64,000 nt of DNA, taken from positions 3,162,001 to 3,226,000 of the forward strand of contig NZ_CP098518.1 of assembly GCF_023703795.1 (NCBI RefSeq). Direction: 5' to 3'. Positions 19,409 to 27,918 of this stretch are shown here, in pieces. Below the pieces are notes generated by a model, which worked only from the letters and a program-made list of their open reading frames with translations, was not told the origin of the DNA and did no database searches. The DNA comes from Haloplanus sp. HW8-1 (GTDB lineage Archaea > Halobacteriota > Halobacteria > Halobacteriales > Haloferacaceae). Numbering within the stretch: position 1 is the first letter of the stretch; each line of letters starts with the position of its first letter. The position numbers were made by a program, and so were the translations under genes.

Positions 19409-19660
19409 ATGACCACGACTCTGCTCGAACTACTCCCCGAACTCCTCGAACTGCTCGTTTTCGGCCTCGGCAGCGTCGGACTGTCGGTCGCCGGTCTCTA
19501 CATCGAGCGGTTCGCGCTCGCGACCGTCGAGAGCGGTCACGTCAAACTCGGTGCGTGGATCGGATTCATGGGTGTGATGGCGTTCTACTTCGCGTACCTC
19601 ATGAGTACCGACAAGTTCCGGCCGAAGTTGGCCGCGGTGCGTCGTCGACTCGCCGAGTAG
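19409..19660 (+). CDS. Small two-helix membrane protein
   Basis: A hypothetical protein of 83 residues from the ATG at 19409; a GTG two codons upstream is the alternative. A leucine-rich first helix contains FGLGSVGLSVAGLYIERF, and a second is WIGFMGVMAFYFAYLM. A basic C-terminus (RPKLAAVRRRL) probably faces the cytoplasm. I do not recognise the family. It is convergent with the radical SAM gene; the 92-bp tandem repeat lies between them. Confidence 0.55.
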   Translation: MTTTLLELLPELLELLVFGLGSVGLSVAGLYIERFALATVESGHVKLGAWIGFMGVMAFYFAYLMSTDKFRPKLAAVRRRLAE

Positions 19661-19683
19661 CGACACCCCCGTCGACGACCGCT

Positions 19684-19890
19684 ACGCCAGCGGCGTCCGC
19701 TCGACGACCGTCCCAGTCCCACCTTTTACTCGGGGCTCGCTGCGCTCACCCCTCGCAAAAGCTGGACCAAAACTCACGCCAGCGGCGTCCGCTCGACGAC
19801 CGTCCCAGTCCCACCTTTTACTCGGAGTTCGCTGCGCTCACTCCTCGCAAAAGCTGGACCAAAACTCACGCCAACGGCGTCCGCTCGACC
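19684..19890 (-). repeat. 92-bp tandem duplication of the radical SAM gene 3' end
   Basis: Units begin at 19684, 19776 and 19868 with an exact 92-bp period; the third is the true 3' end of the radical SAM gene. Each unit carries a copy of the last codons (VVERTPLA and stop) plus a GC-rich hairpin flanked by AAAAG/CTTTT. The two full units differ mainly at paired positions: GGGG with CCCC in one, GGAG with CTCC in the other. That pattern suggests the hairpin is maintained, perhaps as a termination or processing signal. Confidence 0.8.
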
Positions 19891-20861
19891 ACTGTACCGT
19901 CGACCGTCGGATACTGCTCGACGATCTCGCCTTCGCCCACGTCGCCCTCGTCAACCATCTCCTCCAGCAACCACCACGCGAGTTCGACGTGGTCGGATTT
20001 GACCGTGTAGAACTCCTCGGGGACGCCCAGGTCGCGCAGGCGCTCCTCGGTCACCCACGTCTTGCCGTAGACGAGGGTGCCGTCGTCGGTCACCTCGTCG
20101 AACTCGCGGCGGATCTTCCGGGCCATCCGCTTCAGCCGCCGGCGGTGTTGTGCGGCGTCCTTGAACACCGACGTACAGAAGTAGACGCGGTCGTGATCGC
20201 CCATCACGTCGAGGATCTCCTCTTTGGGGGAGTCGACCGCGCTCATGTGACCCTCGCGCAGGTCGTAGCCTGCCTCCTGCATCCGGCGGTAGTTGCCGTC
20301 GGACATCTCGAACTCGTTGATGTTACAGAACTCGGCGGCGCCCTCGTCGAGAAAGTCGAGGAACTCGGGTTCGGCGCGGATACCGGGAATCTCGAATGCC
20401 GGGGTCAGCCCCTCCTCGCGGGCGATGTGGAGGATTTCCTCCCACTCGGTGCCGTGGAGGTCGCCCCATAGATCCAGCGGCGGGTGGAAGCGAATCTCGT
20501 CCAGTCCTGCCTCCGAGAGACGGCGCATGTTCTCGCGTCCCCCCGTGATGCCGGTGTAGAGGTGGGTGTGGTGGTCCTCGCCGAACTCGTCTTTCAGGAG
20601 GGAGAGGTAGTGACAGGTGCGGTCGAGGGACTCCTGGGGCTCGCCGCCGGTGATCGACGTCCCGAGCGCGTCCATCCGGCGGGCCTCCGTCAGGACGTCC
20701 TCGTCGGATTCGACCTCGCGTTCGTTGGCGTAGACCGTATCGACGTTCTTGCGGTTCTCGCCCAGGGGACAGTAAAAGCAGTCGCGCTGATCGCAGTAGC
20801 CGTAGACGAACAGTACCATCTTTCCGCCCTTGGCGCACTGTTCACAGCCCTTCGAGATCAT
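19866..20861 (-). CDS. Radical SAM protein of the COG2108 type
   Basis: A protein of 331 residues related to pyruvate formate-lyase activating enzymes. The cluster-binding motif is YCDQRDCFYC (residues 21-30), a Cx4Cx2C spacing instead of the usual Cx3Cx2C, and extra cysteines precede it (GCEQC). The SAM-binding segment SITGGEP follows near residue 68. Haloarchaeal members have no established substrate. The C-terminus ends in a Glu-rich stretch followed by VERTPLA, the segment copied in the adjacent tandem repeat. The ATG at 20861 gives the family-typical start MISKGCEQC. Confidence 0.8.
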   Translation of the reverse strand: MISKGCEQCAKGGKMVLFVYGYCDQRDCFYCPLGENRKNVDTVYANEREVESDEDVLTEARRMDALGTSITGGEPQESLDRTCHYLSLLKDEFGEDHHTHLYTGITGGRENMRRLSEAGLDEIRFHPPLDLWGDLHGTEWEEILHIAREEGLTPAFEIPGIRAEPEFLDFLDEGAAEFCNINEFEMSDGNYRRMQEAGYDLREGHMSAVDSPKEEILDVMGDHDRVYFCTSVFKDAAQHRRRLKRMARKIRREFDEVTDDGTLVYGKTWVTEERLRDLGVPEEFYTVKSDHVELAWWLLEEMVDEGDVGEGEIVEQYPTVDGTVVERTPLA

Positions 20862-20934
20862 TCGTTATCGGTATGACGGCGCCGAGGTGGGAAAAGCCGT
20901 CGGTACGGATCGTGCGCCGGACCGGCTGGCGAGA

Positions 20935-23253
20935 TCAATCACGCCGGCGGGCCAGCAGGCTCACCGCCAGCAACGCGACCAGCGTGCCGACGCCCCCGAA
21001 TCCGGGGCTGCTCCCCGCGGTCGGCGTCCGCGTTCCGGTGTCCGCCGTCGGCGTGGCCGTCGTGGTCGGGGTCGGCGTGAGTGGCGCGGTTGACGTGTGC
21101 GTGGGTGTCGAGGTCGGAGCTGGGGCGGGTGTCGCGGTTGGTGTCGTTGTCGGCTGGTCACGCACAACCACGCCGAACACCGAGAATCCCGGCGTCTCGG
21201 CCGTCAGGACGACCTCTCGACTGTCGGCCCGCGCGACGGACGTCTCCAAAGGCTGGAGTCCGACACCATCGTAACGGACGATCTGGAGGCGCTCCGGCGT
21301 CCCGCCCATGGCGTCGACCGCCGATCGGGCCACGGTGATCCTGAGTGACCCGGCGTCGGACGTCACGTCGCTCGGTGGCGTGATGTCGACGGCGCCGAGC
21401 ACTCGTCCGTCCGGTACCGGGGCCTCGCTCGGGAACGACCCGACCGGGTCGACGGTGACCGACCCCGTCGTCGTCGACCCGAACGTCGCCTCGACTTCCT
21501 CGACTGGACCGGTGTGGATAGTCTGAGACACCGAGTCCTCTCCAACGAGAGTCGACCGGCCGACGTTGTTGCGAGCGTTCCGCTCGCCGACGCCTGTGAT
21601 GGTGACGGTGATCGTGCCCCGGTCGGTGCCACCGTTTCCGTCAGCCACACTGTAGGTGAAACTGTCCGTGTCCGTCTGGCCGTCGCCGAGGCTCCCGAAC
21701 TGGCCGTTGGGATCGTAGACCCAACTACCATCACCGTCGACGGTGACCGTCGCCCCGCTATCGAGGGTGACAGTGCGTCCCGAGGAGAAACTCTCCCCGT
21801 CGACCGCGCTGAGTGAGAGCGAGTCTCCCTCGACGTCGGTGGACCGTTCCAGCAGATCGGCACTGTCCCCGTCGTCGACCGAGAGTAGGGTGTTCTCGTC
21901 GGTGGTGGCGGTGTCGTCGTTCGCAGTTGGCGCGTCGTTGACCGGGGTGACGGTGACGTTCAGCGTCGCCGTGTCGGTACCGCCGTTGCCGTCGCTCACT
22001 TCGTAGGTGATGGAGACGTCGCTGGTCGCGTCGGCGCCGGGGTCGAACTGAACCGCGTCGTTGCTCGCGCCGGTGATCCGGGCCGTGCCGTGACTCGGGC
22101 CGTTCGTGATGGCACTCACGTCGAGGGCGTCGCCGTCGGGGTCGGTGTCGTTGGCGACGACGTCGACGGTGACGCTGGTGTCCTCGTCGGTGGTGGCGGT
22201 GTCGTCGTTCGCAGTTGGCGCGTCGTTGACCGGGGTGACGGTGACGTTCAGCGTCGCCGTGTCGGTGCCACCGTTGCCGTCGCTCACCTCGTAGGTGATG
22301 GAGACGTCGCTGGTCGCGTCGGCGCCGGGATCGAACTGAACCGCGTCGTTGCTCGCGGTGATCTGGGCCGTGCCGTGACTCGGGCCGTTCGTGATGGCGC
22401 TCACGTTAAGCGCGTCGCCGTCGGGATCGCTGTCGTTGGCGACGACGTCGACGGTGACGCTGGTGTCCTCGTCGGTCGTCGCGGAATCGTCGCTGGCCGT
22501 GGGCGCGCTGTTCACCACGTTGCTCTCCTGGGTGGTCGCCGCGCCGCCGAAGAAGTTGAACGAACCGGCATCGTTCTCGGTCACGTTGATGGTAACCTGC
22601 TGGAGCGTCTTGCTCGAATTCGCTGCCACGGCGTAGCCCCAGATCCCGGGTTCGTTGGCGTCCTCGTAACCGGTTCTGTATCGATCCATGCCGTCCCGAA
22701 TCGCGTAGCCAGGGTCGCTGGGTGGTGCCCCGAACCAGTCGGGGACGGTGAACACCTGTGACGTCTTGGTCGATCCGTCGCCGTAGTGGAGTTTGATCTC
22801 GAACTTCGCCGGCGTGCTCGGCCCGGCACCGCCGGCCGACGCGACGACGTGGACGGTCTTGTACTGGTCGGGGCTGACTGACGCCTTCACGCTCCCCGTC
22901 CCGGTAGTCTGCCACGCGTTGCTGTCCGCGGAGTCGAAGTCGGCGAGGTCGAACTTGGGGTGAACGTCCGTCTTTGCGGGGAACACGCCGTCGTCTGGAA
23001 CGCCGTCATCGGCTGGATTACCGTTGTTCTGGGCCTCCGAGGACGAGACGAGTGTGTAGCCGCCATTGTCGAAATCACCGTCCGTACTGTCGGTCGTCCC
23101 GCGCACGACGTCGGCGTTGTAGATCCCCGTGAAATCGAGTTGGGATGTCGTCGCGGCCGTGGCCGTCCCCGAGAACGCGACGACGCCGGCGAACGTCGAC
23201 GTGACCAGCAGCACCGACAGCGTCAGTGCACGCAGTTTCGGCGCTCTCGACAT
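20935..23253 (-). CDS. Secreted PGF-CTERM surface protein with cadherin/Ig-like repeats
   Basis: A cell-surface protein of 772 residues. It has a Sec signal peptide (LTLSVLLVTSTFAGVVAFSG, cleavage near TATAA) and an N-terminal beta-rich domain of about 200 residues. Two nearly identical 95-96-residue Big_9/cadherin-like repeats follow (starting TASDDSATTDEDTSVTV and TANDDTATTDEDTSVTV), then a third divergent VCBS-like repeat and another beta domain. A Thr/Pro stalk and the sorting signal SPGFGG, a hydrophobic helix and RRRD complete it. Archaeosortase A cleaves such signals and attaches the protein to lipid. The ATG at 23253 starts the signal peptide. Function is probably adhesion or matrix binding. 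Confidence 0.85.
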   Translation of the reverse strand: MSRAPKLRALTLSVLLVTSTFAGVVAFSGTATAATTSQLDFTGIYNADVVRGTTDSTDGDFDNGGYTLVSSSEAQNNGNPADDGVPDDGVFPAKTDVHPKFDLADFDSADSNAWQTTGTGSVKASVSPDQYKTVHVVASAGGAGPSTPAKFEIKLHYGDGSTKTSQVFTVPDWFGAPPSDPGYAIRDGMDRYRTGYEDANEPGIWGYAVAANSSKTLQQVTINVTENDAGSFNFFGGAATTQESNVVNSAPTASDDSATTDEDTSVTVDVVANDSDPDGDALNVSAITNGPSHGTAQITASNDAVQFDPGADATSDVSITYEVSDGNGGTDTATLNVTVTPVNDAPTANDDTATTDEDTSVTVDVVANDTDPDGDALDVSAITNGPSHGTARITGASNDAVQFDPGADATSDVSITYEVSDGNGGTDTATLNVTVTPVNDAPTANDDTATTDENTLLSVDDGDSADLLERSTDVEGDSLSLSAVDGESFSSGRTVTLDSGATVTVDGDGSWVYDPNGQFGSLGDGQTDTDSFTYSVADGNGGTDRGTITVTITGVGERNARNNVGRSTLVGEDSVSQTIHTGPVEEVEATFGSTTTGSVTVDPVGSFPSEAPVPDGRVLGAVDITPPSDVTSDAGSLRITVARSAVDAMGGTPERLQIVRYDGVGLQPLETSVARADSREVVLTAETPGFSVFGVVVRDQPTTTPTATPAPAPTSTPTHTSTAPLTPTPTTTATPTADTGTRTPTAGSSPGFGGVGTLVALLAVSLLARRRD
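21895..22467 (-). repeat. Tandem 288/285-bp coding repeats
   Basis: Two adjacent units, 21895-22182 and 22183-22467, are almost identical at the DNA level and encode the two Big_9-like domains. They differ by a 3-bp indel (GASNDAV against ASNDAV) and scattered substitutions. Near-identity including third positions indicates recent duplication or gene conversion. Confidence 0.85.
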
Positions 23254-23661
23254 CACGACTCTCCCGTGACGTGTTCGTGCACTCCCGTCCAGTCGGCCGA
23301 CTGCCGTTCTATCGACCTGCCCGTGTGTCCGCCCACTCGACGACCACACGACGATCCAAGAGACTGAACCGCCCTGGATCCGGCTCCATCAGGTCCATGC
23401 TTCATGTGCGATAATGGGATAGATGTGACAAAACCGTTCGGGTAGCGCTGTGGCGGTGTGTGAGCCCGTATGGAGGGAAATGCGCGAGGAGGTGATCGAC
23501 GGTCGGGCACGACTGTCGGACCGACGACCGGGATGCCACCCGTTCGCGCACCCGGTGGGACTCCCCGGTCGTCGGTGAGGATCGAAGTCCGACCGACAGC
23601 TAGCGCCACCCCGACGTGCGTCGAACGTGCTTTTAGGCTTCCCGCACTCTTACCGACGGCT
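23254..23661. other. 408-bp intergenic region between divergent genes
   Basis: No convincing gene is present. On the plus strand GCTTTTAGG (23628-23636) is a TATA-like box 26-34 bp before the isochorismatase-family ATG. On the minus strand no TATA box lies at the usual distance from the surface-protein gene. The AT-richer patch at 23405-23435 could give a leader of about 150 nt. Confidence 0.5.
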
Positions 23662-24240
23662 ATGCCCTACGATCCCGACAGCACGGCGGTGATCGTCGTC
23701 GACATGCAGAACGGGTTCTGTCACCCGGACGGTAGCCTCTACGCGCCGGCGAGCGAGGCGGTCGTCGACGAGGTGGCGTCGCTCGTCGAGGCTGCCCGCG
23801 AGGCGGGCGCACGCGTCGTCTACACGCGCGACGTCCACCCGCCCGAGCAGTTCGACGACGCCCACTACTACGACGAGTTCGACCGGTGGGGCGAGCACGT
23901 CGTCGAGGGTTCGTGGGAGGCCCGAATCGTCGACGACCTCGACGGGCGCGCGGATCACGTCGTCGAGAAGCACACCTACGACGCGTTCCACGAGACGGAA
24001 CTCGACGGCTGGCTCTCGGCCCGCGGGATCGACGACCTCCTCGTCTGTGGCACCCTCGCCAACGTCTGTGTCCTCCACACCGCGGGCAGCGCCGGCCTCC
24101 GGGACTACCGACCCGTCCTCGTCACCGACGCCATCGGCTATCTCGACGAGGCCGACCACGAGTACGCCGTCGACCACGCCGACTGGCTGTTCGGCGAGAC
24201 GACGACCGTCGACGCCGTCGAGTATCTCCCCGCCCGCTGA
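23662..24240 (+). CDS. Isochorismatase-family cysteine hydrolase (nicotinamidase-like)
   Basis: A cytoplasmic hydrolase of 192 residues. The catalytic triad is visible: Asp in VVDMQNGFCHP (near residue 14), Lys in VVEKHTYDAF and Cys in TLANVCVLHTA, preceded by the cis-peptide segment. DVHPPEQF and WGEHVVEGSWEA resemble the metal-binding and substrate segments of nicotinamidase (DxH and a later His), so nicotinamide deamidation for NAD salvage is likely. Other isochorismatase-fold amidases cannot be excluded. A leaderless promoter precedes the ATG, and an upstream in-frame start at 23470 is rejected on that basis. Confidence 0.8.
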   Translation: MPYDPDSTAVIVVDMQNGFCHPDGSLYAPASEAVVDEVASLVEAAREAGARVVYTRDVHPPEQFDDAHYYDEFDRWGEHVVEGSWEARIVDDLDGRADHVVEKHTYDAFHETELDGWLSARGIDDLLVCGTLANVCVLHTAGSAGLRDYRPVLVTDAIGYLDEADHEYAVDHADWLFGETTTVDAVEYLPAR

Positions 24241-24287
24241 CCGCCGCGATAGTAATGGTTATTATCCAAACGGCTTTGAGTTAATAT

Positions 24288-24716
24288 ATGACGGTCGTCA
24301 GCGTCTCGATGCCGGAGGAACTGGTGGAGCGAATCGATGCCTTCGCGGCGGAACACGGGTACACCGGGCGGAGCGAGGTCGTCCGCGACGCCTCACGCAG
24401 CCTGCTCGGCGAGTTCGAGGACAAGCGGCTGGAGAATCGCGATCTCATGGCCGTCGTCACGGTCATCTTCGACTACGAGACGACGAGCGTCGAGGAGCGG
24501 ATGATGGGGCTCCGCCACGACTACGAGGGTCTGGTCGTCGCCAACTTCCACAGCCACGTGGGCTCGCACTACTGCATGGAACTGTTCGCCCTCGAAGGGC
24601 GCCTGGAGGCCATCTCCTCGTTCGTGGGCAAGATTCGGGCGACCCAGGACACCCTCAGCGTCGACTACTCGGTGATGCCGGTCGACGAGTTCGGACCGCT
24701 GGCACCGTCGGAGTGA
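24288..24716 (+). CDS. nikR: NikR-type nickel-responsive ribbon-helix-helix regulator
   Basis: A regulator of 142 residues. The N-terminal ribbon-helix-helix ([15 protein letters not shown], then [12 protein letters not shown]) binds DNA. The C-terminal ACT-like domain keeps all four nickel ligands with E. coli NikR spacing: His77, His88, His90 and Cys96 in RHDYE and [10 protein letters not shown]. Tetramers repress nickel-uptake genes when nickel is bound. No nickel transporter lies in this window. The palindrome TGACG-GT-CGTCA overlaps the start codon (24289-24300) and might be an autoregulatory site, though its arms are short. Confidence 0.88.
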   Translation: MTVVSVSMPEELVERIDAFAAEHGYTGRSEVVRDASRSLLGEFEDKRLENRDLMAVVTVIFDYETTSVEERMMGLRHDYEGLVVANFHSHVGSHYCMELFALEGRLEAISSFVGKIRATQDTLSVDYSVMPVDEFGPLAPSE

Positions 24717-24717
24717 C

Positions 24718-25578
24718 TCACTCCGAGGGGTCCCCCGTCTCGACGACGATGGCACCTTTCGCCCCGAGCGAGTGGTGCGGGGCGCAGGCGTAACGGTAGA
24801 CTCCCGCCTCATCGAACGTGTGTTCGAACCGGACACCCGGCTCGGTCTCCACCTCGCTCCCGATGTCGGCGTCCTCGAACGAGATCTGGTGAGGGCCGCC
24901 GGTCCACACCCACCGGACGGTCGTTCCGGTCGAGATCCGGGCCGCCGGCGGCGAGAACGTGAACTCGCTTTCCCCTTCCGCGGAGCCGACCGTGACGAGC
25001 GGCGACGGGTAGTCCCGCCAGTCGGCGACTGTCCCGTCGTAGATGTTCACGTCCGCGAGCCAGTCGTCGACGGCCGGGTAGTCGCTCGACGGCGGGTCGG
25101 CGACGACGGCGGCGCCGAGCATGCCCGCCGCACGGCTCGGTTCCGAGACGTAGCGGTAGGTACCCCGTTTCTCGAACGTGTGGCTGAACGTGTGGCCGTG
25201 GACCGACACGGGGTCGCCGCTGTCGAAGGCGTCGTCGAGGGCGACGACGTTCGCGGGGTCGCCGTGCCCGCTCCACTCCCAGGTAACCGTCGTGCCGGGT
25301 GTGACGCGGACCGCGGCGGGACCGAAGGCGTCGTGGCCGTGGCCCGCGCCGACCCCGTCGCCGACCGTCACCGAGGGGTCGTCGTCGGGCCCGTACCGCT
25401 CGATGGCGCCCTCGTAGCCGTTCGCGTCGGCCAGCCAGTCGTCGAGACAGCCACTCGACGTGTCGCTGGCGTCCGCGTCGTTGGGTTGCCCTCGTGCCGT
25501 GCAGCCGGCAATCGCGCCGGTGCCGAGGAGGGAAGCGGCCACGAACTCGCGCCGGGACCAATCGGACGGATTTCGCAT
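24718..25578 (-). CDS. Two-domain halocyanin-like Tat lipoprotein with altered copper sites
   Basis: An exported protein of 286 residues. The Tat signal SRREFVAASLL and lipobox AIAGC (Cys26) predict a lipid-anchored protein outside the membrane. Two plastocyanin-like domains follow. Domain 2 keeps His (GGPHQISF), Cys and His (YACAPHHSLG) but has Ala where the axial Met should be (LGAKGA). Domain 1 keeps the Met (AAGMLGA) but has lost the two His and the Cys (DPANVV and YVSEPS). If copper binds, it would be in domain 2 with unusual axial coordination. The gene is convergent with nikR and almost abuts it. Confidence 0.85.
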   Translation of the reverse strand: MRNPSDWSRREFVAASLLGTGAIAGCTARGQPNDADASDTSSGCLDDWLADANGYEGAIERYGPDDDPSVTVGDGVGAGHGHDAFGPAAVRVTPGTTVTWEWSGHGDPANVVALDDAFDSGDPVSVHGHTFSHTFEKRGTYRYVSEPSRAAGMLGAAVVADPPSSDYPAVDDWLADVNIYDGTVADWRDYPSPLVTVGSAEGESEFTFSPPAARISTGTTVRWVWTGGPHQISFEDADIGSEVETEPGVRFEHTFDEAGVYRYACAPHHSLGAKGAIVVETGDPSE

Positions 25579-25716
25579 GGCTAACACACCTCCCGTCGAA
25601 CTGGCCGACTGCGTGTAAAGTACCCCCCGTCGCGTTCCCGGCGTCCGGGAACCGTCCAGTCGGGCGAATCCGTCCCGATCTGCAGCCTTTTGCCCCTCCG
25701 GCACCATCCGTCGATC

Positions 25717-26439
25717 GTGACCGACCTCCGTTACCTCCCCGACGCCGACGGCGTCACCGAGTTCGAGGCCACCGTGACCGAGGTGACCGACGACTACGTC
25801 GTCCTCGACGGGACGTACTTCTACCCCGGCGGCGGCGGCCAACCCCCAGACACCGGTGCCATCGAGTGGGACCGCGGCCGGGCGACCGTCGTCGACGCCG
25901 AGAAGAACCACGGCGACGTGCGCCACCACGTCGCCGACGTCGAGGGGAGCCTTCCTCGGTCCGGTACGACCGTCACGGGACGGATCGATGCCGAGCGTCG
26001 CGACCGCCTCCGCCGGACCCACACCGCCCAGCACGTCGTCTCCCGGGTCGTCCTCGACGAGTACGGCGCGGCGACGGTCGGGAACCAGGTCTCGGTCGAC
26101 GGCGCCCGCATCGACTTCGAACCCGCCGACTTCGACGACGACGACCTGGCGACCATCGAGCGCCTGACCAACCGAGTCCTCGATCGCGACCTGCCCGTCG
26201 AGAAGGCCGAACGGCCCCGTCCAGCCGTCGAGGACGCGGTGCCCGAGGGCCGAACGCAACTCGACCTGATCCCCGAACACGTCGACCCGCTCCGCGTCGT
26301 CGCCATCGACGACTTCGACCTGTGTCCCTGCGGCGGGACCCACGTCGACCGGCTCGGCGAGGTCGGGCGCGTCCGGATCACGAACCGTGTCTCGAAGGGG
26401 GCCGACGTCGAGCGGATCGAGTACGTGCTGGAGCCCTGA
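25717..26439 (+). CDS. alaX: Alanyl-tRNA editing protein AlaX
   Basis: A free-standing editing factor of 240 residues that hydrolyses mischarged Ser-tRNA(Ala). The N-terminal beta-barrel contains the conserved FYPGGGGQPPDTG segment. The zinc site is complete: His102 and His106 in THTAQH and Cys205 with His209 in CPCGGTH. Length and N-domain fit AlaX-M. I chose GTG at 25717 because the preceding residues are not family-like; an upstream ATG at 25690 is the alternative. Confidence 0.88.
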   Translation: MTDLRYLPDADGVTEFEATVTEVTDDYVVLDGTYFYPGGGGQPPDTGAIEWDRGRATVVDAEKNHGDVRHHVADVEGSLPRSGTTVTGRIDAERRDRLRRTHTAQHVVSRVVLDEYGAATVGNQVSVDGARIDFEPADFDDDDLATIERLTNRVLDRDLPVEKAERPRPAVEDAVPEGRTQLDLIPEHVDPLRVVAIDDFDLCPCGGTHVDRLGEVGRVRITNRVSKGADVERIEYVLEP

Positions 26440-26573
26440 GACGGGTCATCGTCCGTCAGTACCGGAGGTTCGCCGAGACGGTCCGCCGAATCACCGATAC
26501 ACAGTGATGATACTCCGTAGGGGACGACGCTCGCGGGGTCACGTATTTCGGGGCGTGTGACGTACCCCCAGTC

Positions 26574-26945
26574 ATGCTCAGGAAGGCGCTTCACGCACTC
26601 GGCTACGTCATCGCGCACGTCCTCTTTCTCGGCGCCGAGACGCCGGCGGCCGTGGTCGGTCGCCTCCGGGTGGCGTACCGCCTCGTCGGCGTCGACATCG
26701 TCGAGACTCCGCGCGTCGACGACGCCGAACGGACCATCTTCCTGTGTCCTTATCGGAACCTCGGCGCGACCTGGTTCGGCGAGAAGTGGCTCTGTCACGA
26801 CGTGCTCGACCGCGTCGACGACGGCTACGTGACCTTCCTCCGGCGACACAGGGACATCGACTACCAGCGTCCCCGCGGCTGTGGCGACCTCGCCTACTGC
26901 GACGACTCGGCGTACTGCTACTCGGAGGTCTCGGACCGCCGGTAG
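26574..26945 (+). CDS. Cysteine-rich hypothetical protein coupled to a methyltransferase
   Basis: A protein of 123 residues that I do not recognise. A hydrophobic N-terminal helix (ALGYVIAHVLFLGAE) is followed by a soluble region with five cysteines: FLCPYR, WLCHD, GCGDLAYC and AYCYSE. The spacing suggests a zinc or iron-sulfur site. Its TAG stop is immediately followed by the ATG of the methyltransferase gene, so the two are probably translated together and may act on the same substrate. Confidence 0.6.
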   Translation: MLRKALHALGYVIAHVLFLGAETPAAVVGRLRVAYRLVGVDIVETPRVDDAERTIFLCPYRNLGATWFGEKWLCHDVLDRVDDGYVTFLRRHRDIDYQRPRGCGDLAYCDDSAYCYSEVSDRR

Positions 26946-27818
26946 ATGGATCGGGACGACCTCCGATCGCGGATCGCCGACCAGTTCTCCTATCGCGGCC
27001 AGCGGGCCGACATCTGGCGGGGATTCGATCTGGTACTCGACACCGACGCGTTCCTCAACCTCGGCTACTCCCCGTGGTATCTGCCACACGTCGTCGGATC
27101 GAGTCAGTCGCGCCTCGCCGACGAGGTGGGGACCCGTCTCGCGGCGGCGCTCCCGACGACCGACGGCGTCCGCCTCCTCGACGTCGGCTGTGGACGCGGC
27201 GGCCCGACCGACCACCTCGCCGACCGGTACGGGGTCGACGCCGTCGGCGTCGACCTGGTGCCGTACAACGTCCGCCGGGCCGCCCGGCGCCCCGCCGACG
27301 CGTCGTTCGTCGTCGGCGACGCCACCCGCCTCCCGTTCGTCGCCGGAACGTTCCCCGCCTGTACGGCGATCGACGCACTCGTCTACGTCCCCGACCGGGC
27401 GGCCGCCTTCGGGGAATTGGCGCGCGTCCTCGAACCCGGCGGCGTCCTCGTCTGTTCGGATCTGGTGGCGGCGCCGACCCTCGACGACGCGGAGCGCCGG
27501 ACGGTCGACGCGTTCGCCGACGCCTGGGACATGCCGTCGCTCGCGACCGTCGACGCGTACGAACGCGCCGTCGACGGCGCGGGACTGGCCGTCCGTACCG
27601 TCGAGGATCTCACCGCCCACAGCGTCGGGCGCTTCCGACGGTGGACCGCGCTCTACCTGCGGCTGGCGTCGGCGTTCGGCGGCCGCCCGCTCGCCGCCTG
27701 CCTCCGGCGCGTCGGCCTCGATCCCGCGGCCGTCACCGAGCAGATCCACCGCGCCCACGCGGCGCTCCCCCACCTCCGGCACGTCGTCGTCGTCGCCGAG
27801 CGGCCCGCCGCGAGGTGA
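26946..27818 (+). CDS. Class I SAM-dependent methyltransferase
   Basis: Rossmann-fold methyltransferase of 290 residues. Motif I is LLDVGCGRGG (near residue 80), the acidic residue after strand 2 is in VGVDLVP, motif II is VVGDATRLPF and motif III is LEPGGVLV. The N-terminal part (LNLGYSPWYLP) and overall length resemble small-molecule methyltransferases acting on sterol, tocopherol or quinone-like substrates, but the substrate is unknown. The ATG directly follows the stop of the cysteine-rich gene. Confidence 0.82.
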   Translation: MDRDDLRSRIADQFSYRGQRADIWRGFDLVLDTDAFLNLGYSPWYLPHVVGSSQSRLADEVGTRLAAALPTTDGVRLLDVGCGRGGPTDHLADRYGVDAVGVDLVPYNVRRAARRPADASFVVGDATRLPFVAGTFPACTAIDALVYVPDRAAAFGELARVLEPGGVLVCSDLVAAPTLDDAERRTVDAFADAWDMPSLATVDAYERAVDGAGLAVRTVEDLTAHSVGRFRRWTALYLRLASAFGGRPLAACLRRVGLDPAAVTEQIHRAHAALPHLRHVVVVAERPAAR

Positions 27819-27918
27819 CGGTGTTCGGCGACGTCCCCGGTGTCGTCCCGACGGTTCCCGTCGTCTCACCCGTCCGAAAGCGACGAACTCAAACGCCCAC
27901 ACCGCCACGGATCGGCAA

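Noticed and set aside
23628-23636. A TTTTAGGC half-site resembling the iron-box at 1344
   Set aside because: Only one arm is present, and it coincides with the TATA-like box of the hydrolase gene.
24252-24270. TAATGGTTATTATCC considered as a NikR operator
   Set aside because: No inverted repeat comparable to known NikR operators was found.
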